17,950 nt of DNA. It comes from Bdellovibrionaceae bacterium UBA2466 (GTDB lineage Bacteria > Bdellovibrionota > FAC87 > UBA2466). Below the pieces are notes generated by a model, which saw only the letters and a program-made list of their open reading frames with translations, did no database searches and was not told the origin of the DNA. The DNA lies in contig DDPO01000142.1 of the NCBI GenBank assembly GCA_002342225.1, positions 1-17,950 of the forward strand. Reading direction: 5' to 3'. Shown piece after piece: positions 1 to 6,529 of the stretch. Positions within the stretch are counted from its first letter, which is position 1; every line of letters starts with the position of its first letter. Position numbers and translations under genes: made by a program.

Positions 1-144
1 AATAATGAGAGCAACTCTGTTCAAGTAAGTTCAAACAAAGAAGGTTCTAACGAAATAGCTTTCACCAACCGAGAAACCCCATCCAAGAAAAGCAACTTCG
101 TAACCAATATTAAAGGTCTGGTTCCTTTTAAAAATAAAAAATAA
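1..144 (+). CDS. 3' end of an unidentified gene (partial)
   Basis: Frame 1 is open from the window edge to a TAA at 142-144, giving the last 47 residues of a protein that starts upstream. The tail is rich in Asn, Ser, Lys and Glu, has no hydrophobic segment, and ends in the basic stretch VPFKNKK, so it reads as a disordered, charged C-terminus. The next gene begins 0 or 3 bases after this stop, which suggests one transcript and translational coupling. Nothing in these 47 residues identifies a family. The open frame and the tight junction are the only support that it is coding. Confidence 0.6.
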   Translation, partial: NNESNSVQVSSNKEGSNEIAFTNRETPSKKSNFVTNIKGLVPFKNKK

Positions 145-147
145 TTG

Positions 148-777
148 ATGAATTCGGAAACTGAACTCAAATATTCCCTATCTCCAAAAGAGTTTAAGTC
201 TTTAAAAAGATTCCTGGCTTCTTATCCTCATTACTCAAAACGACAGATCAACACCTACTTTGATTCCCCTTCTTTAGGTCTCAAGAAAAAAAGAATCGGT
301 TTGCGAATCAGAACTTCGAACCAAGAATCGCCTACTCTTACAGTCAAATTTCCGAAGTTAGGAAAAAAACAAAAGATAGCTGCGCTCAAAGTAAGATACG
401 AATATGAAGAGTATATTTCTCTAAAAGATGCAAAGGCTGTATTAACCGGAACAAAAAACATCCTGTCAATCGAAGCTCTTCCCATTCGAATACTCAAGCG
501 CAAAGCCAGTAAAAGCTGTCTTAAAGAGCTTGGAAAGCTTGGTTCTTTAAAAACCGAACGGACAACCTATAAATACTCAAAGAGTTTTATTCTTGAACTA
601 GACAGATTCACATTTTTTAAAAAAACTTTCTACGAATTGGAATGTGAAACGACTGATCCCAAAACGGCCGATCAGGAAATAAAAAAATTGTTTAAAAACT
701 TAAAAATTAAATATCGACCTCAAAAAGAGTCCAAACTTGCGCGGTTTTTGAAAGAGTGGCAAAAAAAAAGGGCCTGA
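148..777 (+). CDS. CYTH-domain protein (triphosphate tunnel enzyme family)
   Basis: Predicted cytosolic CYTH-fold protein of 209 residues, about the usual single-domain length. The family's N-terminal ExExK signature is present as ETELK (residues 4-8). It is followed by the expected basic strands of the tunnel: TYFDSP with KKKRIGLRIR, LTVKFPK, RYEYEEY, then acidic strands ELDRF and YELECET, and a C-terminal KESKLARFL resembling the conserved SKxxR tail. Known members hydrolyse inorganic triphosphate or thiamine triphosphate, or act as class IV adenylate cyclases, with Mg or Mn; the sequence does not separate these. I prefer ATG 148 over the adjacent TTG 145; there is no clear Shine-Dalgarno site, so translation probably depends on the upstream gene ending at 144. 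The stop codon lies within a hairpin that serves the opposite-strand gene. Confidence 0.8.
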   Translation: MNSETELKYSLSPKEFKSLKRFLASYPHYSKRQINTYFDSPSLGLKKKRIGLRIRTSNQESPTLTVKFPKLGKKQKIAALKVRYEYEEYISLKDAKAVLTGTKNILSIEALPIRILKRKASKSCLKELGKLGSLKTERTTYKYSKSFILELDRFTFFKKTFYELECETTDPKTADQEIKKLFKNLKIKYRPQKESKLARFLKEWQKKRA

Positions 778-794
778 GACATGGTCTCAAGCCC
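761..794 (-). terminator. Rho-independent terminator for the TIGR02147 gene
   Basis: Positions 770-780 and 784-794 form an 11-base inverted repeat with one mismatch (C774/A790) and a 3-base loop. Read on the minus strand it is followed at once by a T-run (complement of the A-run at 761-769), the classic intrinsic terminator layout downstream of the minus-strand gene ending at 816. The hairpin contains the stop codon of the plus-strand CYTH gene. On the plus strand no comparable T-run follows, so it is at best a weak terminator in that direction. Confidence 0.75.
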
Positions 795-815
795 CTCTAA
801 AGTTTAATTCAGAAG

Positions 816-1676
816 TTAAGCAGCGACTTCATCGCCCTTCTTAGCTTCACCGCCAGGCATAGTAATCGCGAAGAGCTGAACATTCAGTTGAAACACTGCA
901 TGTTCAGGATTGTTACTATGCTCTTGAGCTGCCGCTTGAATAAGCTCAGCGATTTTTCCTTTCAGCTCTGCTACTTTTTCCAAAGGCAAACTCACAGTCA
1001 CACTTTCAAAGTCCTGAGTTTCAGGGCCTTGGGTATAGAGTGATTGAGCGGCCAACTCGGCCATCTGCTCATAGTGAATTTTTTGAGATAAAGCAGCTGT
1101 CTCGGCGTCGACTGCCCCACCGGTCTCTTTAGCTTTTAACCATCCCTCTCCTTCAACTTCAATGAAGTTAAGTGCCATTAAAAGCTCAATCGATTTCTTT
1201 GCTTCTTCCTCACTGATGTTAGGAACTAAGCTCTTAGCAATAGCTGCGGGATCATTTTTAACTTTCCCTTTTTTGACAGTTTCGCGAATAGCAGAGTGAT
1301 ACCATTCATGATAATAGTCATAAAGCTCTGGAATTAAAGTCTTCACTTTGAAGAGCTCTCTTAAATACATCAATTTAGCTTCATAAACTTTTTGTTTGGT
1401 TGGGCTCTCACATTGATTGCACTCAACCATGTATCTAAAGAATTCTGTCTCGTGGCTATCAAGTCGAAGTCCTTTGGCAAACTTGCCAATGGCTTCTGCA
1501 CTTAAATTTCGTTTTCCATCCATCACAAGTTTTAAATAGTTAGGTGATCCAAATCCAGCTTGCTTCGAAAAGTTTCGAAAGCTAAACATAGGATCAGTCT
1601 CTTTAAGTTGCTTGTACCGGTCTTTTAAAAACTCGCGGTAATCCCCAAAGTTATAAATGTTTGATGGTGTGTTCAC
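816..1676 (-). CDS. TIGR02147 / DUF4423 family putative regulator
   Basis: Protein of 286 residues matching the TIGR02147 family: an N-terminal YNFGDYREFLKDRY motif (residues 8-21), a helix-turn-helix-like section around 30-70 including SFRNFSKQAGFGSPNYL and the MDGKRNLS motif, then a helical DUF4423-type region with an LYDYYHEWYHSAIRE block (about 118-132), and a Gly/Lys/Glu tail. Members are abundant in Bdellovibrio and Fibrobacter and are thought to act as transcriptional regulators; no ligand or target is known to me. The start is GTG 1676, chosen because a strong AAGGGGG Shine-Dalgarno lies 6 bases upstream. It is a single-gene unit with its own terminator at 761-794, divergent from folC. 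Family assignment is from recalled motifs. Confidence 0.8.
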   Translation of the reverse strand: MNTPSNIYNFGDYREFLKDRYKQLKETDPMFSFRNFSKQAGFGSPNYLKLVMDGKRNLSAEAIGKFAKGLRLDSHETEFFRYMVECNQCESPTKQKVYEAKLMYLRELFKVKTLIPELYDYYHEWYHSAIRETVKKGKVKNDPAAIAKSLVPNISEEEAKKSIELLMALNFIEVEGEGWLKAKETGGAVDAETAALSQKIHYEQMAELAAQSLYTQGPETQDFESVTVSLPLEKVAELKGKIAELIQAAAQEHSNNPEHAVFQLNVQLFAITMPGGEAKKGDEVAA

Positions 1677-1879
1677 AGTTTCCCCCTTAAAATAAAATCG
1701 TAAGGTTCATTCCCCGTTTTGATTTTTTAAAGTTGCAACGCCGGGGCCAGAGTCTTCTGTTTGTCCACACACCATTTTTCTTTGTATTCTTTGCGACTTA
1801 TCCCCCTATTTCTCTTTGTTTTAAGTTTGATCACACGTCGAATTCGATGGCTAAGAGCTAACAGCCCTCTTCTAACATC

Positions 1880-1908
1880 TTGAAATAAATAAGAATAATT
1901 TGTATTAA
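1880..1908 (+). promoter_or_regulatory. Candidate sigma-70 promoter for folC
   Basis: TTGAAA at 1880-1885 and TATTAA at 1903-1908 are separated by 17 bases and lie just upstream of the folC start, which would give a leader of roughly 15 bases. An AGGTG at 1917-1921 sits 8 bases before ATG 1930 and is the likely ribosome binding site. This is pattern matching only. Confidence 0.35.
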
Positions 1909-1929
1909 CTTTATACAGGTGCAAATTGC

Positions 1930-3171
1930 ATGAATGAACAGAGTCAATTGGATGAGGTTTTAGAGTCGTTAGGTGGTGAAAAACGAATCCGATATACCTT
2001 GGACCACTTCAAATTGGCTCTTAATTCGATTGGAAATCCCGAGCAAACTGTCAAAAGTATTCTCATTGGAGGAACCAACGGCAAAGGAACAACCACTTTA
2101 TTGATTTCTCATGCGCTAAGGGCCCACGGTTTCAAGGTTAGTACGTACCTCTCCCCCCATCTTCAGAGCCCGACTGAAAGAATTTTATTCAATCTGTATC
2201 CATTATCAGACAAAGAACTCTTGAAATTAGCTCTCGAATTTAAATCAACTGCCACACAATTTGAGCTGACCTACTTTGAGTTTATGACTCTTCTCTTTTT
2301 TGTCCATGCTCAAAGAACTCAAACTGATTACTCAGTTGTCGAAGTGGGCGTAGGTGGCAGGCTTGATTCCACTAACGTTTTCGAGCCTATTGCTTCGGTT
2401 TTGACCAACGTATCCTTGGACCATCAAGCTTTATTAGGAAATACCAAAGAGGCTATCCTGAAAGAAAAATTGGGCATCGTCAGGCAGAATGGACGGGTAT
2501 TCTCTGGGGTAACCGAGCTCAATTTGAAAGATATTATTCGATCTCAATGTCAAAGTATCAAAGCTACTTTTCAATTTTCAGACGAACTTGATGGGAAAAA
2601 CCTTTCATCGACCTGGGAGGGGCAAGAAACCTTGATCGATGGAAATCCATTTTTCTTAACGAACCCCTCGCCGGGAACACTTGCAAACGCAAAATTGGCT
2701 TTTTTGACCCTAAGAAATGTATTCCCCTTTATTCCTGTAACGACCCTTCAAACCGCATTCAAAAACACAAAAACCCCAGGTCGGTTTGAAACTGTTCATT
2801 TGAATCCCCGAGTGGTTCTTTCTGGGGACCATAACCCTGCGGGCATTGAGTGCCTAAGACATACATTGCAATCATCCCGATCAGGTAGACTTTTTACGGT
2901 TTGCGCTTTCTCTCCTGATAAGCCCTTCAACGAAATGTACAGTGAGTTAAAGTCGTTGTCTGACGAAATTCTACTAACCCAGATTCCTAGATTGAAAGAT
3001 AAAACCACCGAGAGCTATCGTGAGCTTGGAGAATTTGAAGATAATGCTCAAATCGCTGTCCAGAAAATGCTAAACCAGGCTAAACCAGAGGATACTTTGC
3101 TCATCACAGGTTCGCTCTATCTAGTCGGAGAGCTCAGGAAGCTCTGGAAAGAGAAAGTAACGTTTGTTTAG
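1930..3171 (+). CDS. folC: Dihydrofolate synthase / folylpolyglutamate synthase
   Basis: Mur-ligase-superfamily enzyme that joins L-glutamate to dihydropteroate and/or extends the polyglutamate tail of folates, using ATP in the cytosol. At 413 residues it is close to typical FolC length. Visible hallmarks are the P-loop GGTNGKGTT (47-55), the YLSPHL motif (73-78) with the following ERI, the VEVGVGGRLDSTN block, NVSLDHQALLGNT, and GDHNPAG in the C-terminal domain. ATG 1930 is chosen because the RYTLDHFK N-terminal helix and an AGGTG ribosome binding site fit it. Whether it has both synthase activities or only one cannot be read here. The next gene starts 47 bases downstream with no convincing terminator between, so the two may be cotranscribed. 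Confidence 0.93.
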   Translation: MNEQSQLDEVLESLGGEKRIRYTLDHFKLALNSIGNPEQTVKSILIGGTNGKGTTTLLISHALRAHGFKVSTYLSPHLQSPTERILFNLYPLSDKELLKLALEFKSTATQFELTYFEFMTLLFFVHAQRTQTDYSVVEVGVGGRLDSTNVFEPIASVLTNVSLDHQALLGNTKEAILKEKLGIVRQNGRVFSGVTELNLKDIIRSQCQSIKATFQFSDELDGKNLSSTWEGQETLIDGNPFFLTNPSPGTLANAKLAFLTLRNVFPFIPVTTLQTAFKNTKTPGRFETVHLNPRVVLSGDHNPAGIECLRHTLQSSRSGRLFTVCAFSPDKPFNEMYSELKSLSDEILLTQIPRLKDKTTESYRELGEFEDNAQIAVQKMLNQAKPEDTLLITGSLYLVGELRKLWKEKVTFV

Positions 3172-3218
3172 TTCTAGAAGATTGCCGACCCGTTTTTTTT
3201 AAGTTACTTATCAAAAGC

Positions 3219-4622
3219 ATGAAAAAGCTGTTACTCATAGTGGCTGTGTACGCTCAAATGGGCTGGGGTTGGGGTGAAGTAGGTCACCACTTGATAGCGC
3301 GAACGGCAGTTGAGATCTTAAAAAAACATCCAGCTCTTCAAGGCTTGAGACCAGACCAGTCTGAATCCATCAGTAGTTTTCTAACAGTTTTTAGTGCGAA
3401 ACAATATCAACAGGGCCACGTTGCAAATATACCTGACACTTTTTGGAGAAACCTCGATGAAGGTATGCATGAAGAGGGTAATTTATTAGGGGCACCTTCC
3501 CATTATTTAGACTCAGAGGAACTTTTGACGCCTTTAAGAGCGACAAGTCTCGCCGAAGCTAAAATTCCGTTAACCTACTCTGAGACAAAAACCAAATTCC
3601 AGAAAGTATCCAATTTTTTCAAAAACGTTGGAAGTCTTCCTTGGCGTGCCCAACAATTTGCAGATCTTTATTCCAGCGCGCTAAAAAAGCTCCCCAATAA
3701 TCCTTGCAGTAAAAACAAAAAAGGCGAGCTAGAAACTCGAGTTGCTTTGACGTTTGCTGGTCTCTTGTCCCACTACACGGGGGACGTCAGTATGCCTTAT
3801 CACACAACGATCGACCACGATGGCATTGCTGTGGGCCAAAAGGGTATTCACAGCTACTTCGAGCAAGATTTGGTGAGTGAATTGGAAATATCCGATTTGT
3901 TTCAAAAGGTCTCACGTCGCGCCGATACCCTGCTGTCTTCACGTGAGCTACGAAAAAGTACTCCTAGTATCGAAAACCTAAACGAACAGAGCCGAAGTAT
4001 TTATCCAGATGCAGATCCTAAACTGAGCACTTCAGCCCTCATGATGATGGTCGCTAATGATAGTTACTCCCTAATTGAGAAACTACGACAGCTTGATTAC
4101 ACCTACTCTATTGCTTCTTTGAATGAAGCGCTGAATATGCCCGAGTGTCAAAATCTTAAAGTCGTGCGAGAGCTAAAAAATCAGTTCGACACGATCGACA
4201 AAAACCAACAAACCATTTTTGGTAAAGTTAAGGTTTTAAGTTTTCCGGCAAGTTACGAAGATAAAAAATCAGAGCGGGCCTGCAGGCGAAAGCCAGGAAC
4301 AAAAGTCAATGAGGATGGCGATCTTTCATCATCAGGTAAAACTGTTGCTGAGTGGCATGAAGAATTGATCATTGAAAGACTTGCCCTCTCTGCAGCGCTA
4401 ACCGCAGAAATTTGGGTAAGAAATTGGATTACGGTAGGCGCCCCTAACCTATGCAGCTCTTATCTGTACGCTCACAAACCTAGCTTTGTAAGCCCAACCG
4501 ATCCTCAATGCTTCGGCTATGCTTTAAATGAAAATCCCAAACAGTTTCTAAAAAAAGATGGGAAAACTGCGTTAAATACTTTTAAGAAACGACGCCACAC
4601 AGCAGATTGCGTCTCTTTTTAG
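3219..4622 (+). CDS. Secreted S1/P1 nuclease or zinc phospholipase C-like enzyme
   Basis: Exported protein of the P1-nuclease/phospholipase C superfamily, 467 residues, longer than typical bacterial members. A short hydrophobic leader runs to GWG, with probable cleavage before W18. The three-zinc ligand set can be traced: W18 and H23 (WGEVGHH, spacing as in P1), D73 (IPDTFW), H95 (SHYLD), H185, D189 and H195 (HYTGDVSMPYH, spacing as in P1) and H211. Four residues after H211 the family has Asp in P1/S1 nucleases; here it is E215, as in Bacillus cereus phospholipase C. The substrate is therefore open: single-stranded nucleic acid or phospholipid. Residues after about 230 are family-poor, with a Cys-containing C-terminal extension. 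It sits between folC and a second secreted phosphoesterase. The Shine-Dalgarno is weak. Confidence 0.8.
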   Translation: MKKLLLIVAVYAQMGWGWGEVGHHLIARTAVEILKKHPALQGLRPDQSESISSFLTVFSAKQYQQGHVANIPDTFWRNLDEGMHEEGNLLGAPSHYLDSEELLTPLRATSLAEAKIPLTYSETKTKFQKVSNFFKNVGSLPWRAQQFADLYSSALKKLPNNPCSKNKKGELETRVALTFAGLLSHYTGDVSMPYHTTIDHDGIAVGQKGIHSYFEQDLVSELEISDLFQKVSRRADTLLSSRELRKSTPSIENLNEQSRSIYPDADPKLSTSALMMMVANDSYSLIEKLRQLDYTYSIASLNEALNMPECQNLKVVRELKNQFDTIDKNQQTIFGKVKVLSFPASYEDKKSERACRRKPGTKVNEDGDLSSSGKTVAEWHEELIIERLALSAALTAEIWVRNWITVGAPNLCSSYLYAHKPSFVSPTDPQCFGYALNENPKQFLKKDGKTALNTFKKRRHTADCVSF

Positions 4623-4677
4623 TTCAACAACCCAAAAATAGCTTCTTAAAATCATTCTCCACATTGAATAGCCGAGT

Positions 4678-4683
4678 TATAAT
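4678..4683 (+). promoter_or_regulatory. Candidate -10 element before the EEP-fold gene
   Basis: A perfect TATAAT occurs 33 bases before ATG 4717, in a gap of about 95 bases after the preceding stop. The matching -35 region is poor (TTCTCC at 17-base spacing), so an activator or a relaxed -35 would be needed. An AAGAAAG at 4701-4707 is the likely ribosome binding site. Confidence 0.45.
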
Positions 4684-4716
4684 ATTGCTTCACCTATTCC
4701 AAGAAAGTTGAATCCC

Positions 4717-5913
4717 ATGACTTCATTTAGATTTCTTGTTCTAAGCCTCATTCTATTTATTAGTTTGCGCTGCTCTCACTCCGATGTCGCAGGAAATAGA
4801 TACCTCAACAACTTAAAATCACAGGAAAACTGCTCACGACAGCTGAGTCAACTTTCTGATAGAAAAGCAAAAGAACTTAAAGAAAGCAGAGTTCTTCCCC
4901 CCGCTGAAGTTAAGACTCTAGAGCCCCTCTCTCCTCAAAATTACGACACATTTAGCAAGGAAAAAAAGCTAACTTTAACCACTTACAACGTTCTCAACTT
5001 AAAACAGATGGTGGGCCGATTCGAACCAGATATCAACACTGGAGTACGGGTCAAAACAAAACCTGAAAAAGAAAAATCACAAGATCAAATTGAAGGAGTG
5101 GCCCAAGCTATCAGGGAACTGAACCCAGATATCCTTGTTCTTCAGGAAGTCGAAGGAGAAGCCTCATTAGGAAACTTTGCCGAACATGATCTTCAGGGTC
5201 AGTGGAGGCCACTCATCATTTCAGGGAATGACTCGAGAGGGATTCACATTGGTGTACTTGTTAAGAAAACCATACCTCTGCGTTTTGAATATGAATCTCA
5301 TCGAGACGAACCCTTTAGCAGCGAAAATCACCCCTCTCTAAAAAAAGTGTTTTCTCGTGACTTTCCTGTTCTTATTGCAAAATCTCCCAAAGGGTCTGAG
5401 CCGTTATTTCTGCTCGCAGGAGTTCATGGCAAATCAAAACGTAGTGAAAACAAGCAAGACCCCGAAAGCCGAGAAATTCGAACAGCTCAAGCCGAGAGAA
5501 TGGTGGAGATCATTCAAGACTATCAACAAAAATATCCGGGGGCTCCTTTCCTCATCATGGGTGATTTTAATGCCGAAGTTCACAGTGAACCTGAGTATGA
5601 AGCCCTACGTTCGTTTAAGCTCAAAGATGTCCTCGACCTAACACCGGGGGCTCTGCCGATCGGGGATCCAGGTCGAGTCACTCACACTTTTCATCCTAAT
5701 GGAGGCTCCACTAAAGCTTCTCAGCTAGATTCTATCCTGATAGCTCCGCCACATGACAATATTGTTCTAAAAGCTGGAGTCTATAGGTACAAAAATCCGG
5801 ATGGATCTCTAAAACCTATTCCCAAAACCTATGCAGAGAGGGAGCAAAACCCCTCAGACCATTACCCCGTCTCGGCGGAGCTTGACTTACAGAAGATCCT
5901 CTCTAGAAACTAA
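4717..5913 (+). CDS. Secreted endonuclease/exonuclease/phosphatase (EEP) family hydrolase
   Basis: Exported metal-dependent phosphodiesterase of the EEP fold (DNase I / exonuclease III / sphingomyelinase superfamily), 398 residues. The order of catalytic motifs is complete: TYNVLN (N91), LQEVE (E144), GVHGKS (H237), MGDFNAE (D283, N285), QLDSILI (D338) and SDHYPV (D381, H382). The N-terminal leader ends at LRCSHS; the C19 context has Arg at -1, which is not a normal lipobox, so lipidation is uncertain and a soluble export is possible. ATG 4717 is preferred over TTG 4708 because the AAGAAAG at 4701-4707 is spaced 9 bases from it. Substrate is undetermined: DNA, RNA or a phospholipid headgroup. 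It follows a second secreted phosphoesterase and precedes greB by 6 bases. Confidence 0.85.
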   Translation: MTSFRFLVLSLILFISLRCSHSDVAGNRYLNNLKSQENCSRQLSQLSDRKAKELKESRVLPPAEVKTLEPLSPQNYDTFSKEKKLTLTTYNVLNLKQMVGRFEPDINTGVRVKTKPEKEKSQDQIEGVAQAIRELNPDILVLQEVEGEASLGNFAEHDLQGQWRPLIISGNDSRGIHIGVLVKKTIPLRFEYESHRDEPFSSENHPSLKKVFSRDFPVLIAKSPKGSEPLFLLAGVHGKSKRSENKQDPESREIRTAQAERMVEIIQDYQQKYPGAPFLIMGDFNAEVHSEPEYEALRSFKLKDVLDLTPGALPIGDPGRVTHTFHPNGGSTKASQLDSILIAPPHDNIVLKAGVYRYKNPDGSLKPIPKTYAEREQNPSDHYPVSAELDLQKILSRN

Positions 5914-5920
5914 GTTTCTA
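5904..5920 (+). repeat. Short perfect inverted repeat at the EEP/greB junction
   Basis: TAGAAAC (5904-5910) and GTTTCTA (5914-5920) are perfect complements around the TAA stop codon of the upstream gene. The last paired base is the A of the greB ATG. The repeat occupies the place where a ribosome binding site would be expected, and none is visible. Confidence 0.6.
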
Positions 5921-6489
5921 TGTCGAAAGCTTTCACAAAAGAAAATGATGACGCTGAAGATCTGTCGCTCGAAGAGGCTCAAGAAAATCAGCAGGTATCG
6001 ACCCCTGGCGGAAAAAACTACATCACCCCCCATGGAATTGAACGCCTAAGATCGGAGTGGAAAAAACTAATGGATGTCGACCGTCCAGAAATTGTAAAAG
6101 TTATTCAATGGGCTGCCGGCAATGGAGACCGTTCGGAAAATGGCGATTATATTTATGGAAAACGGAAGCTTCGTGAAATCGACCGAAGAATTAGGTTTCT
6201 TACAAAACGCATGGAAAATGCCGAAGTCATCGACCCTACCAAGCAAAGTTCGGAAAAAGTTCTTTTTGGGGCTACAGTAACTATTCTCGATGAAGCGGGT
6301 CTAGAACGAAAGTATTCCATCGTCGGTATCGACGAGACCGATGGAAAACGCGGCCGAATTAGTTGGATATCGCCTATCGCAAAAGCTCTTCTGCAAAAAA
6401 AAGTTGGCGACACTGTCACGGTTCGTCTTCCTAAAGGGGATGAGGACTTTGAGATAGTTAAGGTTGAATATCTTGAAATCGTTGATTGA
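5920..6489 (+). CDS. greB: Transcript cleavage factor GreB
   Basis: Cytosolic RNA polymerase secondary-channel factor that stimulates cleavage of backtracked transcripts. The coiled-coil domain carries the GreB-specific block RPEIVKVIQWAAGNGDRSEN, with D70 and E73 matching the catalytic tip acids (D41 and E44 of E. coli GreB), and REIDRRIRFLTKRM that follows is typical of GreB rather than GreA. The C-terminal FKBP-like domain (about 112-189) includes GATVTILDE and ISWISPIAKALL. At 189 residues it is some 30 longer than E. coli GreB; the excess is an acidic, Gln-rich N-terminal extension. It starts 6 bases after the preceding gene with no ribosome binding site, so it is probably translationally coupled. 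Its stop is 3 bases from the stop of the convergent M14 gene. Confidence 0.93.
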   Translation: MSKAFTKENDDAEDLSLEEAQENQQVSTPGGKNYITPHGIERLRSEWKKLMDVDRPEIVKVIQWAAGNGDRSENGDYIYGKRKLREIDRRIRFLTKRMENAEVIDPTKQSSEKVLFGATVTILDEAGLERKYSIVGIDETDGKRGRISWISPIAKALLQKKVGDTVTVRLPKGDEDFEIVKVEYLEIVD

Positions 6490-6492
6490 AAC

Positions 6493-6529
6493 CTACCGAA
6501 ATTTTTTATCGGCTCGATAAATCGGGTAG
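6493..6529. repeat. Stem-loop at the convergent greB / M14 gene ends
   Basis: An inner perfect stem, TTTATCG (6505-6511) with CGATAAA (6515-6521) around a GCT loop, is flanked by CTACCGA (6493-6499) and TCGGGTAG (6522-6529), which pair with one bulged G. It lies inside the last codons of the minus-strand gene, 3 bases beyond greB. No clear T-run follows on either strand, so a terminator role is possible but not shown. Confidence 0.4.

Noticed and set aside
1727..1924. 65-residue open frame on the minus strand upstream of folC
   Set aside because: Basic, low-information sequence overlapping the probable folC promoter, with no ribosome binding site or recognisable domain; treated as chance.
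3180..3202. T-run after folC as a terminator
   Set aside because: The run of T at 3193-3200 is not preceded by a convincing stem, so readthrough into the next gene is more likely.
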